A stretch of 30,534 nucleotides of DNA from a virus. The stretch is from IMG/VR virus record IMGVR_UViG_3300030329_001112, positions 1 to 30,534 of that record; one strand, 5' to 3'. Made by a program: the position numbers and the translations under genes. Positions 9,001 through 17,500 of this stretch are shown here, in pieces (within the stretch, counting starts at the first letter, position 1; each line of letters starts with the position of its first letter). The notes below the pieces were generated by a model. It was not told the DNA's origin. It saw nothing but the letters and a program-made list of their open reading frames with translations, and ran no database searches.

Positions 9001-11653
9001 CCTTGGACAAGCGTGAAACGATGGTCGATGTTGTCGCATCCTGCTCTGTCTCCGGCACAACTCGCACGCTGTGGGAGACCTCTCGGCCACGCTCCTTAGC
9101 CTTGGCATCCGCTGCCGCCGAGATGCGATTGATGTCTTGTTGTACCTCTTCCGAAACTTCTGCTTCTTGAGGGGCAGCCTCTTGAGGAGCAACCTCTTGG
9201 TCAGCGGCTTCAGCCGGAGAGAACATAAGCCTCTGCCCGCCTGGCTCGGCCTTCTCTTCTTCCTCCGGCAACTCTTCCTGTGCCACCTCCGGCAACTCTT
9301 CCTTCAACTCCTCCGGCATTTGAGCCTCGGGGATCACAGCCTCCGGTGCTCGCTGCTCAACCTCTACACCCTCAAGACCAAGTCCCTCGGCCTGCTCGTA
9401 GATGTGTGCCTCAGCCTCGTCCACACGATCTTCCGGCACACGCACATTCGCAAGGACATGTCCGTCTTCCCTAGTAACCATCAGGGAAACATGGGACTGG
9501 TCGGCATCAACCTCCCCAAACTCAGACACAACAGATTCCCGCAACGGCTCGCCTTCCTTCTCAGCACTGCGAGCACGGAGCACCGCTGCCCCCTCCGCAA
9601 CAGCCACGGCCCCGGTGGCCTGCTTCCTTTGGAACCCGCCAGCAACAGCCGAAGTTGTGGCAACGGTTCCCGAGGGAATACCAAAGGCTATGAGCCTAGA
9701 CACCCACTCCTCAAGACCCGGCATATGGAGTTCTGCACCCTCTTCAAGAGTAGCCAAGTCAACCCCATATCGGCCCACCATACCTACCCACTCTTCAAAG
9801 TCCTCGCCAATAATGCCGTGATATGCACCGCGAGAAAGCAGGGTGTCGCCGAACTCTCGGACGCCCGCGTTTGGATTCAACCGCAACCACTTGGTGGCAA
9901 CGTGGGCCTTCACCCGGTTCGCAACCGCCTCGGCACCAGCCTTCTTCATCGCCTTGTTTAATACGATGCCGGTTCTCTCGGAGACGTACTCGATGTATGT
10001 GTTTGCAAACGATCTAAGCAGGTCCATGTCACCCACTTCAGATTCAAGAACGGCAGTCAGTTCTTCGGAGTCATCAACACTCAGGGTCGGCATCATCTCC
10101 GAAAGCGAACCCTCAATTATCCGGCTTCCGCCCGCGTATGGTGTCCTGACCAGTTCACCACCAACGGTTCCAACTGCCTTCCCGGTTGCGGTCTGGCCAC
10201 CACGCCTTGCCGATGCTTTGAAACTTGGAATGATTTTACCAGTGCGGCCAGCACCCTTCTTCACGCCAGCCTTCTTCAAGGTGTCTCCAACCACCTTTCG
10301 CAAAGACCTGGATACTACAGCCGTACCACCCTTCAACGCGCCCCGCGTACCAGCGGCACCCAACCCCGCCACGTTTCTCGTTGCAAGAATCTCGGCCATG
10401 AAGGTCAGGGACTCGCCGGTTATTGCACCAGCCGTACCAAGATAGGGAACCCGGCCTTGCAGTTCCTCCGCCTTCATGTCCGCCCAGAACCCGAGCAGGC
10501 GTTTGTTATCCTCTTCAGTCCCCGTGCCAGCCTCAACCCTTTCGGCTGCCGCAACCAGAAATCCAGCCTCGGTAGCATCAATCGCTATGCCAACAAACGG
10601 GATGTCAACGCCCTTCCCGAAAGACTCCCAGAACCCAGCAGGATGGAACTGCTCCATCGGCAAAGGCTCTAGTCCCAACTCCACACGAACCGAGTTCAGT
10701 TCTCGGATACTTTGTCCCCGCTTGAACTCCACGAAGGTGCGTCTTGTGTCTTCGGTGTTGGCAGGAGGCAAACCTTTAGCGGCCCTCTTTGCAACGATGC
10801 CAGCATTAAACCTACTGAACTCAAGGTCAAACAGTGCCGAGTCAACATCAGACTCTACCTTCGCAATGGCGTCGTCCAACTCTTGTTCAGCCGAGACAAC
10901 CACCGCATAGTCACCAACTTCCCCCTTACTAGCGGGAAGGATGCTGTCACCCTCACGCCTTCGGTAGTATTCAAGGTGCAAATCGCGCTCTCGACGATAA
11001 CGCCATTCCGCGTCGTCGATACCCGGCTGCCCCCGCTCTCGGATTTTATTCTCAATAACCTCTTCGACTGAAGGGGGGTGCTCCATTTCATCCAGACCAG
11101 CCTGAGTTCGTTTGACGTTGACGAACCTGGCAGCCGCTTTGGCAGCGGCGTCCGACGTTGTGAACGGGCCAAGTAGTTCCTCGGCCTTGCGTGCATGAGC
11201 AATGATCGCGTACTTGTTATCGTATTCCTTGCCGTCATACGATGTGGGGGCGACGTAATACTTGCCTTGATAATCGACTACCGTGTAGTCCTTCAGTGCC
11301 CCGCTTTCATAGGCCTCTTTTTCCTTCTCAGCCTGCTGAAGGTTACCCCTAAGTTGTTCAAGTTCATCCGACCTGCTTTCATACGACCGGGTCGCCCGGT
11401 CCCTTTCTTCTTGATCAACGGCTAACGGAAACAGTTCTCTGACTTCCGGGCTAATCTCCCTCTCATCAATCCGTAGTTGCTCCTCCGCTTCCTTCTCCTT
11501 TCGCTCCTGCTCCGCCCTCTGAACCCATGGTGCGTCAGACCCCCTCTCCGCATACCGACTTCGGACTTCTTTTAAGCCGCGGGTGTTTAAGTCCTCGACA
11601 TGCGGATGATCCGATGGGGGCCAGGCTTCCTGATTTGTTGGGGGGGAGTCCAT
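3035..11653 (-). CDS. Giant polyvalent virion protein (2872 aa): zincin, GNAT-like, glycosylase-like, coiled coil, membrane segment
   Basis: The gene starts 2 nt after the preceding virion gene with GAGGA before ATG. Residues 1-800 are helical and charged. HEVTH at 942-946 marks a zincin-type metalloprotease module. Residues about 1105-1260 (ending PAWDYTKDGRPDVVLMTY) resemble the acetyltransferase-like module of phage polyvalent proteins. Residues about 1335-1690 are helical, with GEKIGPFFLNIFG then TTIDVWAHR near 1567-1591, reminiscent of a helix-hairpin-helix DNA glycosylase core. A charged coiled coil spans about 1695-1870. The C-terminal third ends with a region like large polyvalent-associated domains (MFMSQRNKNINMMTRAA) and a membrane segment near 2619-2646. 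F-(A/S)-P-A motifs at 810, 1097, 1327 and 1691 fall between modules. Its position matches the large ejected core protein of T7-like phages, so it is probably packaged and injected. Individual activities are inferred. Confidence 0.85.
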   Translation of the reverse strand: MDSPPTNQEAWPPSDHPHVEDLNTRGLKEVRSRYAERGSDAPWVQRAEQERKEKEAEEQLRIDEREISPEVRELFPLAVDQEERDRATRSYESRSDELEQLRGNLQQAEKEKEAYESGALKDYTVVDYQGKYYVAPTSYDGKEYDNKYAIIAHARKAEELLGPFTTSDAAAKAAARFVNVKRTQAGLDEMEHPPSVEEVIENKIRERGQPGIDDAEWRYRRERDLHLEYYRRREGDSILPASKGEVGDYAVVVSAEQELDDAIAKVESDVDSALFDLEFSRFNAGIVAKRAAKGLPPANTEDTRRTFVEFKRGQSIRELNSVRVELGLEPLPMEQFHPAGFWESFGKGVDIPFVGIAIDATEAGFLVAAAERVEAGTGTEEDNKRLLGFWADMKAEELQGRVPYLGTAGAITGESLTFMAEILATRNVAGLGAAGTRGALKGGTAVVSRSLRKVVGDTLKKAGVKKGAGRTGKIIPSFKASARRGGQTATGKAVGTVGGELVRTPYAGGSRIIEGSLSEMMPTLSVDDSEELTAVLESEVGDMDLLRSFANTYIEYVSERTGIVLNKAMKKAGAEAVANRVKAHVATKWLRLNPNAGVREFGDTLLSRGAYHGIIGEDFEEWVGMVGRYGVDLATLEEGAELHMPGLEEWVSRLIAFGIPSGTVATTSAVAGGFQRKQATGAVAVAEGAAVLRARSAEKEGEPLRESVVSEFGEVDADQSHVSLMVTREDGHVLANVRVPEDRVDEAEAHIYEQAEGLGLEGVEVEQRAPEAVIPEAQMPEELKEELPEVAQEELPEEEEKAEPGGQRLMFSPAEAADQEVAPQEAAPQEAEVSEEVQQDINRISAAADAKAKERGREVSHSVRVVPETEQDATTSTIVSRLSKGGVTVVPVDVTAEGGPAVFRGVQSPTNSRVIYVQNLTNLKGKEKAKALANNLMALIGHEVTHVLESVNPKLYEYIISLAPGEIHLGIEKYRESALGGEQFDEGSAEFKVSEGIAVAIESMLKEGKLGVASKEAGMFGQFKAWANGLVNRLGLRGQFAEEAQRIVDQLLEGKDIADIELGRQEAGIERAREFGLVPSDLRKGADEVEAEAAPRFAPAPQQEFNLPKTIPGMDFVPTTAEIIVKGHAESSRKGYLSPLPSVEDLNAEIRSGDTIAIADPSGNTGYLLRRNEGGYGWDMQALYSNDRSVKGAGVSALVDGIARGATTLDAFEGYLTALYHAMNFRETHRTVWSDEFKPPAWDYTKDGRPDVVLMTYVGETTDAREIAEAYDPYNRPDPGSNYFGDWPSSQERNEGALREAVPERPREGAATAEPVGEVRDVLAPRFAPAPMSADAQARANLVSAREVVATGGKNNNIVLVRDIGLAINGVKNDYEDAAAFESAVLRGVESFNYQMQQSENGLNWYSEVIANAYEITSAVYPELRNDPVKRAVFAAFVAPLSNSIKARENWDHASHAYGTWKETGKIPRTNVNGNMFGPRGNTIATQLGLLEHMLNTMGERGLVDFLTSPHTLKELRDIRRSSAQDESLRDERFPKANNAMYKVTPSMALKGKAKDEYLGGYIFGEKIGPFFLNIFGLDETTIDVWAHRLFTREFGELLLNPSKETGLNDAPTPRTRPHAKRYFEEIGKRTGVKPQEAQAVLWYFEQQLYNSLGVKTESTDFVDGANVFVNTPGVAVSSEAVESGVAGTKFAPAEVDETPEEREARLEEGRVRRQEAAAREEERKEAISKGSLLREDVTPIEARTAERMVQERIKSETRERVQEERQAGRERRDEAVKRARSEMRETSKERLASVREKHKESLRTQLSDLRVKMKAKAASVESLRKNLEELVESQPNAIRSEVRDRLPKQFRWANIKTLKGLESAYRKVDQAVNEVNRRNAISRLKKALSSFSIDKLRPEFKEEMKAIIGSLGMSRMTEGAERQLRSFSKFLDRITSKQYIESLTPEEQVHNEELVLLLNSSGLKSALIRLEQTPVSDLTEEQANAVTDAIGMVLKLNSLKNKIVTKRGVVDRAKRIARIIKELNNASGTYAKDIKTREGRRVFDSSFIFNLRQFFGITSTSQLQPDLMADLLSGGANTAFWQMMYRDIADAYDGMIRDYYESQDYLREVLAELGIDVETSAGTSALTRMSMVISGQKGRRLVVEEDGTKRVPKKVTAEMHTIELPGEAGSIQVTEAELIDLLCTFQDMDTVKWLLSKNPAPIHIKNSLEERDVTLTAADIVAIQNFAKGLNGGRSVVIADAMIAYANGPLAEAMEAWSVQAHGYSNVSEDTWWSRKRVRTGGKEEELAAVNIVQGGVDSAGIGKKRAGGSDPIEISDAFAKFSNLCWTTSGMNNLSPVMRAARSVLKSKEVSARLNRMKRGNRIFRYWNDLYDSIAREIVGGIPLSGESTAAMRSFRNKFAKGTLAVNPRVMAYQVVSLIQAASVMPDKYIGMAVASRGASSMRGTRQFTDPVEEEKNERTEVLMDRYSPFLRFRNDSSAFGLVNSSGGVEAMALLGTRPTGEWGMQGIQAFDAQAIRTIWRACEHWVDSEIESGALNIEIGSEEYYKEVAKRAETVVQRSQPTMDVLHSSGLSREAKRVGGWASLLTMFMSQRNKNINMMTRAALEARRGNVSGTTLKVPIYVGVLSPILLMTIAEMYWWALTGGDDDDFVTHMDKAFSVDNLGRTLLDINLGSLPIGDQLSALVQRALFENEDVRFYGAEMPVVGTIMDMFGDAGLILDAFNVHGFDDEEKKWDEVKSRAFDAGKDLALAVGQLTGMNVTPLARQVGQIYEKRLQPPDYLSKYREALREVTGTHPAKRTDEQWDRIADLKEHGVEARSSQISKRRNAIRSGMLSDEEVEEFKREIDRLELERQQAAAEALGIKTNGGNK
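6572..6586 (-). other. F-A-P-A linker motif 4 in the giant protein
   Basis: Codons for KFAPA (residues 1690-1694) lie between the glycosylase-like module and the coiled coil. It is the fourth copy of a recurrent linker motif. Confidence 0.5.
7661..7681 (-). other. F-A-P-A linker motif 3 in the giant protein
   Basis: Codons for PRFAPAP (residues 1325-1331) are identical at the amino-acid level to the copy at 1095-1101. They separate the acetyltransferase-like module from the helical glycosylase-like module. Confidence 0.55.
8351..8371 (-). other. F-A-P-A linker motif 2 in the giant protein
   Basis: Codons for PRFAPAP (residues 1095-1101) lie between the zincin-containing region and the acetyltransferase-like module, preceded by an acidic linker rich in Glu and Ala. 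Confidence 0.55.
9212..9226 (-). other. F-S-P-A linker motif 1 in the giant protein
   Basis: Codons for MFSPA (residues 810-814) follow a long Glu/Pro-rich linker and precede the zincin region. The variant MFSPA matches the F-(A/S)-P-A pattern of the other three copies. Confidence 0.5.
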
Positions 11654-11655
11654 CT

Positions 11656-13395
11656 TTATTCCTCGGTAAGTTGCCGAGTTGTTTGTTCCAGCAAATAGGC
11701 TTCAATTTCTTCTTGGCTTGCGCCCCTCGATTCCATCAACGCCGCCACCTGCTGCTGCCAGTTGCCATAGGCGTCCATGTCTTCCATCGGAGGCGGGTTG
11801 TTTAGAAACGCTTCGTGCTCCTCTGGAGTGCCGGGGACGGCGGTGCCCATCTGACCCGCCTGCTGAGACACGGGCTGAGTACCAGCCGGGGGACCAGCAG
11901 CCTGGCCAGCGGTTGAGCCACCAGTTTCCATTGACTCGAAGTTAGCGTTCCGATCCATTTCGTTGGCAGCACTGATTATGCCTGCGAGTTCAGAAGGCGT
12001 TGCACCGTTTATCAGCCACCTAGCCAAACCATTGACCCACGCATCAGCACGGTTTGATTGCCAGTAGAACGAGCCAGCCTTCCGTTGGCACTCTCGAATA
12101 AACATTGCAGCCTGCTCAGGGTCGGCAAGTTGTGTCGGAAGATCCTCACTGTGAAGTCCCATTTGGAACCCACTGTCTCTGGCAACAAGATCCATTATGC
12201 CCCAGACAGTCCCGCCTATCTCCATCAATCTTCTGGACTGGGTCTTGTCATTGTAAATGTTGTCAATGTTGTTATCGCCATACGAATCGTCGAACTGCGC
12301 AGCAATCGTGGACGCTTGGACATCCCGCTTGTTAACTCCCCTACTCCAGTCGTCCCGCCTATCGTTCAAGTCCTTCTTAGCGGCATCAATCTTTGGGTCA
12401 AACATAGCACTAGCCGCCCTGTTTGCGTCTTCAAAAGAAATGAAGACTTTCCCGAACTCATTTGGCTCCAGCAGTCTCTGCATATACAAAGTCTTCTGCT
12501 CCTCCAACTCCTCAACCCTCTTTCTGGCGGTGTTCTGGGCATTGCCCATCTCTGTGATATAGTCATCCAGATCGTTGACATATTGAGCACGGCCTGCATT
12601 CCCCGCCCTAGACCCTTTTGACTGGCTACGTTTAAGAGCACTACTTACCGTCGCCGGGTCTGCACCAGACCGCATAAGGTCAAGGATCTGATTGACAGCA
12701 TTCATGAACTCTTTTGGTTCCATCGCATACAATGGACCCATGGACCCCTCGTCCTCCAAGAAACCGCGAAGCATCTCACCCATCTCGGGAGAATCATTCG
12801 CTAGTTGCGAGGCCATGTCCGTCAGAAGTTTTCGATTGAAGGCGTGGTAGGTAGCAGTGGTGGTCTCCATCGTGTCCAAGGACGCCTGTAGTTTGTCCTC
12901 TTTGATACGATAGTCCTGCCGCTTAAGTTGGATGTCGGCCTGGTCCCGGTCAACGCCCATGATGAACGCGGCTTCCTTCTCGTCCTTGACAAAAGACCAC
13001 ACCCCGCCAATCTCAGCCATCATCTGCCCGTTACCCAGTCGGACTATACGGGGGCGGGAGCCTTCCGAGTAGTTGGCTTGACCCTCCCAGATTTGACCAC
13101 CAAGAGGCGTGTTATTTCTAACAGGCATCCCGGTATCGACCGGCTGCGTGTATACGCTCGCGTCCCGTGCCGCCTGTTGCTGATCTGCCCTAGCCTTGAC
13201 AAGATCTATGTTCGCCCGCCATCGCTCCATCTCTGTCTGGGGGGCAGTGGCGTTAATAGCAGCCGCATCCGCTCGGGCATCGGCCTCTTCTTTGTATGCC
13301 AAGACTTCGCTGGGGTCGGCACTTGCTGCTTGATCCACAGCAGAAGTAAAGATGTCCATCGGACTTGAGGTTTCATTCTTCTTGTTCTTAGCCAT
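11656..13395 (-). CDS. Internal virion protein candidate (579 aa)
   Basis: ATG 13395 overlaps the previous stop as TAATG, which decides the start over an upstream in-frame TTG. The 579-residue product is highly helical and charged, with predicted coiled coil around residues 265-360 (GNAQNTARKRVEELEEQKTL), and a Pro/Gly/Gln-rich stretch near 500-530 (AGPPAGTQPVSQQAG) before a final acidic helix. No enzymatic motif is visible. It lies between the tail nozzle group and the giant polyvalent protein, the position of gp15 in T7-like phages, whose internal core proteins are ejected to build a channel through the cell envelope. That role is inferred from order and composition only. Confidence 0.7.
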   Translation of the reverse strand: MAKNKKNETSSPMDIFTSAVDQAASADPSEVLAYKEEADARADAAAINATAPQTEMERWRANIDLVKARADQQQAARDASVYTQPVDTGMPVRNNTPLGGQIWEGQANYSEGSRPRIVRLGNGQMMAEIGGVWSFVKDEKEAAFIMGVDRDQADIQLKRQDYRIKEDKLQASLDTMETTTATYHAFNRKLLTDMASQLANDSPEMGEMLRGFLEDEGSMGPLYAMEPKEFMNAVNQILDLMRSGADPATVSSALKRSQSKGSRAGNAGRAQYVNDLDDYITEMGNAQNTARKRVEELEEQKTLYMQRLLEPNEFGKVFISFEDANRAASAMFDPKIDAAKKDLNDRRDDWSRGVNKRDVQASTIAAQFDDSYGDNNIDNIYNDKTQSRRLMEIGGTVWGIMDLVARDSGFQMGLHSEDLPTQLADPEQAAMFIRECQRKAGSFYWQSNRADAWVNGLARWLINGATPSELAGIISAANEMDRNANFESMETGGSTAGQAAGPPAGTQPVSQQAGQMGTAVPGTPEEHEAFLNNPPPMEDMDAYGNWQQQVAALMESRGASQEEIEAYLLEQTTRQLTEE

Positions 13396-13802
13396 TACCA
13401 ACCACCCATCTGCGTAGCCATCGGGCCAGCACTAAACCAAGAAGACATTGCAGGGTCACTTGCCATGGCTCCACCGTATTGTGGTGCCTGTTGCACAGGG
13501 CCGGGGTTTCTTCCCAGACCCGGCCCAATGACTTGCTGGGCTGGAGCGGGAGCAGCCATCATCCCCGCCACCTGGTTCCATCCACCAGTTACATAAGTTC
13601 CAAGAGCAGCACCGGCGGCAGAAACCGTCTGCTGCATGCCCTGTCTCAACGCATCGTTCTCTCTGTTTCGCTCCCGCATAGGAATAGTCACATCCATGAA
13701 CAAGCCAAACGACTGATCGAGTTTACTCTGAACATCAGCGAACGCCGGCTCAGTCGTGGCCGCAGCAATCTTGTACAGAGACATATCCATTATGTTTGCC
13801 AT
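13395..13802 (-). CDS. Small internal virion or tail protein candidate (135 aa)
   Basis: This 135-residue protein begins after AGGGA and ATG 13802. An N-terminal helical part (MANIMDMSLYKIAAATTEPA) precedes an amphipathic, Ala/Gly-rich segment around residues 57-85 (QQTVSAAGAALGTYVTGG) that could insert in a membrane. A Pro/Gln/Gly/Met-rich tail follows (PAPAQQVIGPGLGRNPGP). This composition resembles small ejection proteins of podoviruses such as T7 gp14. It is translationally coupled to the next gene by TAATG. The role is inferred from position between the nozzle and the larger internal proteins. Confidence 0.6.
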   Translation of the reverse strand: MANIMDMSLYKIAAATTEPAFADVQSKLDQSFGLFMDVTIPMRERNRENDALRQGMQQTVSAAGAALGTYVTGGWNQVAGMMAAPAPAQQVIGPGLGRNPGPVQQAPQYGGAMASDPAMSSWFSAGPMATQMGGW

Positions 13803-13814
13803 TGTATTTCCCTA

Positions 13815-14585
13815 TTAAATCATGCCGCCGAGCATACCGCCCATGCCGCCACCACCGCCGCCGCCCATCATGCCGCCTAACATTCCTGATCCGCCGCCGC
13901 CCAAGAATCCACCGCCAAATGTATTGAGCAAGCCTCTCTCCCCGCTGACTTCATCCCCAACCTTTCGGGTCATGAAACTCCAAGGAGTCGTACCCATCTG
14001 GGTTTGACGCAACTGCATGTATGCGGTTGGATCGAACGTACTCGATCCATATTGTGTCAGGAAGTTCATATAGTCCCCCGCGCGGGCAGCAGGCAGACTC
14101 GACAACTGGTCTTGGAGAGCACGGACATCTGCTTGCTTTTGACGCCGCTCATCCGAACGGAGGCCGGCAGCCCAAGTTGCAAAGCCACGGGTGGCATCGT
14201 TCTGGGGTCCACGGGCACGGGTCATGTCAACGGTGGACGAACCTAAGCCACGCCGGATCGCATCAGACTGGCTACGCTCTCGGATCTTATCCAAGTTAGC
14301 GTCAAGTTCTACTTGTCCCTGAGAGATGACACCCTCGGCAACGGACGGCCTGGACTGGACACGTTCCAGTGCCTGCTCAATACCAGCCTTTCGCATTTCC
14401 CAAATCTGAGACCAATACTTCCTCCGAAGTTCATCCATTCCCTCTTTCTTGACAAGCGCGTCGCCAAGTTGCTTCTGGATGTCAGCAAAGTATTGCCTGT
14501 ATGCGCCCGGCATCTGCTGCCCAAACGCCTTGTTGGGGTTTTGGAACTCATATCCCTCCCCAAACATGTCATCAAGAAATCCCAT
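13815..14585 (-). CDS. Virion protein with Gly/Met-rich hydrophobic C-terminal tail (256 aa)
   Basis: The gene starts after AGGAG, 9 nt after the nozzle stop. The N-terminal 200 residues are helical and charged (MGFLDDMFGEGYEF, IQKQLGDALVKKEGMDELRR), with repeated heptad-like segments. The last 35 or so residues are a run of Gly, Met, Leu and Phe (for example GGGFLGGGGSGMLGGMMGG), a flexible hydrophobic tail suited to membrane insertion. Directly downstream of the nozzle, this is the expected place for a podovirus internal or ejection protein. The glycine tail is encoded by a GC-rich low-complexity stretch (13816-13930) prone to length variation. Alternatively it is a tail-tip scaffold protein. 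Confidence 0.65.
   Translation of the reverse strand: MGFLDDMFGEGYEFQNPNKAFGQQMPGAYRQYFADIQKQLGDALVKKEGMDELRRKYWSQIWEMRKAGIEQALERVQSRPSVAEGVISQGQVELDANLDKIRERSQSDAIRRGLGSSTVDMTRARGPQNDATRGFATWAAGLRSDERRQKQADVRALQDQLSSLPAARAGDYMNFLTQYGSSTFDPTAYMQLRQTQMGTTPWSFMTRKVGDEVSGERGLLNTFGGGFLGGGGSGMLGGMMGGGGGGGMGGMLGGMI
13816..13930 (-). repeat. Low-complexity Gly/Met codon repeat
   Basis: The 3' end of the 256-residue gene consists of GGC/GGT and ATG codons in irregular short repeats (read on the + strand as ccgcc/catgccgcc units). It encodes the Gly/Met-rich tail and is a likely site of slippage. Confidence 0.7.
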
Positions 14586-14594
14586 AACATTCTC

Positions 14595-17500
14595 CTATCG
14601 GTCCCTGACCTTGCCAGCAACCGCCAGCGTAGCCGTGAGCCTTTCGTATACCCACGGCAGGTTTGATGAGTTGTTGTAAAGTTTAATGAAGATGGCCGAG
14701 CCTCGGGCACGCATACGATGAGATGCGTTTCTGCCGGCTGACCATGTACTGCTGTGAACTGCCTCTGCCTGCTTGGCTTCCTCCACACTGTCCGCCACAT
14801 GGATGGAGTAGTTGACGTCCGCAGACTCACGGTCAAGCACCGCGATCAACTCAGTCAACTTCGCCTCTCGGGTGGACGACGTCTGAATCGGACCCAGCCA
14901 GACGTATGAGTCAATGGCCGTGCCGTCGTCAGTCTTGGCCGTCTCAGAGAACGACCTGATGTGGCCATCGAACCCACCCATCAGAATGCGACGGGAGCCA
15001 GGGCTTTGGCTCTTGAAGTCGTAGACAGCGGTAGGCCCGATGATTGCTGGGTACTCCATCTTCCAGAACGAGTCACTACGCCGGTCGTAGTAGAAGTGAG
15101 CCACGGCCCCTACCTGCTGGCTGTTGGGTGTTACGAAGATGTGGACCCCGTGCTTCTCATGGTCGTATGCCAGCATCGTGGTGGAGGAGTCGAAGTCAAC
15201 CCCGCCAAAGGTCTTGTCGAACTTGCCAGCCGACAGCCGGTCGGTCTGTGAGATGTCGTAGTCGTTGGGCATGAGAAGGTACAGGCCGTTCTCGCCCATG
15301 AAGTAGACTGAGTTGCCGGGACCATAGCACCACGCCTCCGGCCCCACAATGCCCACGTCAAACGACAGTGAGTGCTGCTGGGTGTCAGGCCACAGCGGGT
15401 CGCCAGTCAGCATGTGCAGACTGCTGATGCCTCCGATGAGGAGTTTGGTTCCAGAGAACGGGATCAACGCCGTGACAGCGGATGCCATTTCCCCGAACTG
15501 GCGGGTGCTGGATCCTTTGACAGCACCGGTTTCATCCGACCCTGTCAAGTAGTCCCAGTCCAGCGGGTCGCCGACTGCGGACATGAACCAGTTCTGCGGG
15601 TCGTCCCCCTTGCCGGCTAGTACGATGCGACCGAGCCACGTTGTGATGATTGGGCATCGAGCGTTGCCGTCACTGGTTCCAGACCCGTTGACTCCCGTTG
15701 ATCCATCGCCACCGGGCAAGTCACCATTGGCCGCGTTCCAGTCACTGATTGTTCCAATAGTCCCGGCCACCGCCGAAATTGATGGTTCATACACCTTGTA
15801 GTTCTCGCCGTCCACAAAGTACATCTTCTGGAAGTGCTCAACCGCGTTGACCATGTTCTGGCTGGCGTTCAGGTCTTGCTTGGTGGAGATACGAGAGAAC
15901 TCCGTCTGGCCAGGTGACCCGTAAATAAACCCACCACCGACCGCGATTGTGTTCTGCGGAACAGAAAGCAACTCTCCGCCTTCCAGCCACTCCAACCTTC
16001 GGACACGAAGTTCGTCCGAGCGGTCACCGCTCCGGTGTTCGTCCCCTTCCCAGACCTCTTTAGCAGTCAGGTCACCCGTTCCCTTCTGGTGAGTAAAGTC
16101 TCTAGTAGCAGCGTAAGCCATAAATCTTTTGCCGTTGGCATCACTGTCCATTCCCGAGGTGCTATTCTTGTCGTGGAAATGGGTGTTTACCTCATACACA
16201 AACGTGGAGTACCCATACGTTGTTGCGGTATCGGTAGATTCCGTGTCCGCTATGTACTGTGTCCAGTCTCCGGATGCCCCGCCTTCTGAATCGTCTGCAA
16301 CTACATTTGGCAAAGAGAACCGGATTATCCCGTCGAGCGCGACATCCAATTTATTACCCTTAAGCCTAACCTCAAGAGTGTGATACGCATCAAGGTCAAA
16401 CCCACCATCGTGAATGTCGTCCGTAATTCGGACGAAGTTGTGAGCGAGGTATCTCCACCGACTAATAGCGTTTGATTGAGTCGTTGATTGAGTTAGCGGA
16501 AAGCAGTTCAGATCAAGATACCTGCCGTTGGTGCTCATCAACACAGCCAGAGGGTTGTTGTTGTTTGTGTTTTCCCAAGCGTTAGTCATTTGGCTGTCTG
16601 AAGAATCAAACTTAACCCGAAGAATAAACCCCCACTTAAATAATTGGTCGTAAAACTTCAGTTGATTTCCCTCCCCGCCATTACTGGCGTACCACGAGTT
16701 TCCGTCATGGGTCATACACTGGTGGTAATAAGGGTCGTAAAAATGGAAATCAGAAGTCACAGACGCTTTATCTTCTTGAAACTCAAAGCCTGCTCCGCCG
16801 TACTGTTCGCCGGGGGCGATGACGTTGTCTTCACTAATATCTTCCAAGTGGGTCTTGGGAACTTTAAACTCAACACGGGACACAAACTCTCGGCCTGGGC
16901 TAGAGTTCCACGGGCTTTCACCATGGAACATTTCCGGCACTAGACTGAAGTGTTTATGGACTTGCATGTGCCCATCGGCCTCAGCACTCCCGTGCCCCGG
17001 AGGGTCACCAGCGATCGGGAACGCCCCTCCGTCACCGTTGTAGTTGTCAATTACATATTGAAATGTGTTTGTGGATGGCTCGTCATACTTTGCAACAGGA
17101 AACTTGCACGGGTTGATTGAGATGTATGCGGCACCGTCCCCATCGGTTTGCTTTGTAAAGCCAGAATGAGACTCTCCGTTCTGGTTGTTCCAAGCGTTTG
17201 TTCCCGTAGATGAGGAAGTCCAAAAGGACCTATCGTTATACATACCCATAGGGTCAGTGTCGAATAAAGACCATCCGTGTGAACTCCCTGGTCTTGTCGC
17301 GCTGTCTACCCAAGTAGTACAGTCCCCGTAAAACGTGTGGCCCAGACGGTCTGAAGTAAGTGGCGTTCCATCATCCAATTCTTGATACGGAAGGTTTCCG
17401 TATTTGTTTTCAGAGTCAACCTCGTCACTCCACTTTGCAAGTCCGCCGCCAACCATGGTGTTCGCGTCTCCAGGCACAACGCCTACGCTTCGTACCATCT

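Noticed and set aside
9071-9961. Long + strand open frame (296 codons) across the giant gene
   Set aside because: It is antisense to continuous, motif-bearing coding sequence on the - strand, lacks a ribosome site and encodes a biased composition with no family resemblance.
13816-13930. Possible CRISPR-like or tandem repeat array
   Set aside because: The repeats are irregular codons for Gly/Met and lie in frame at the end of a gene, without spacers.
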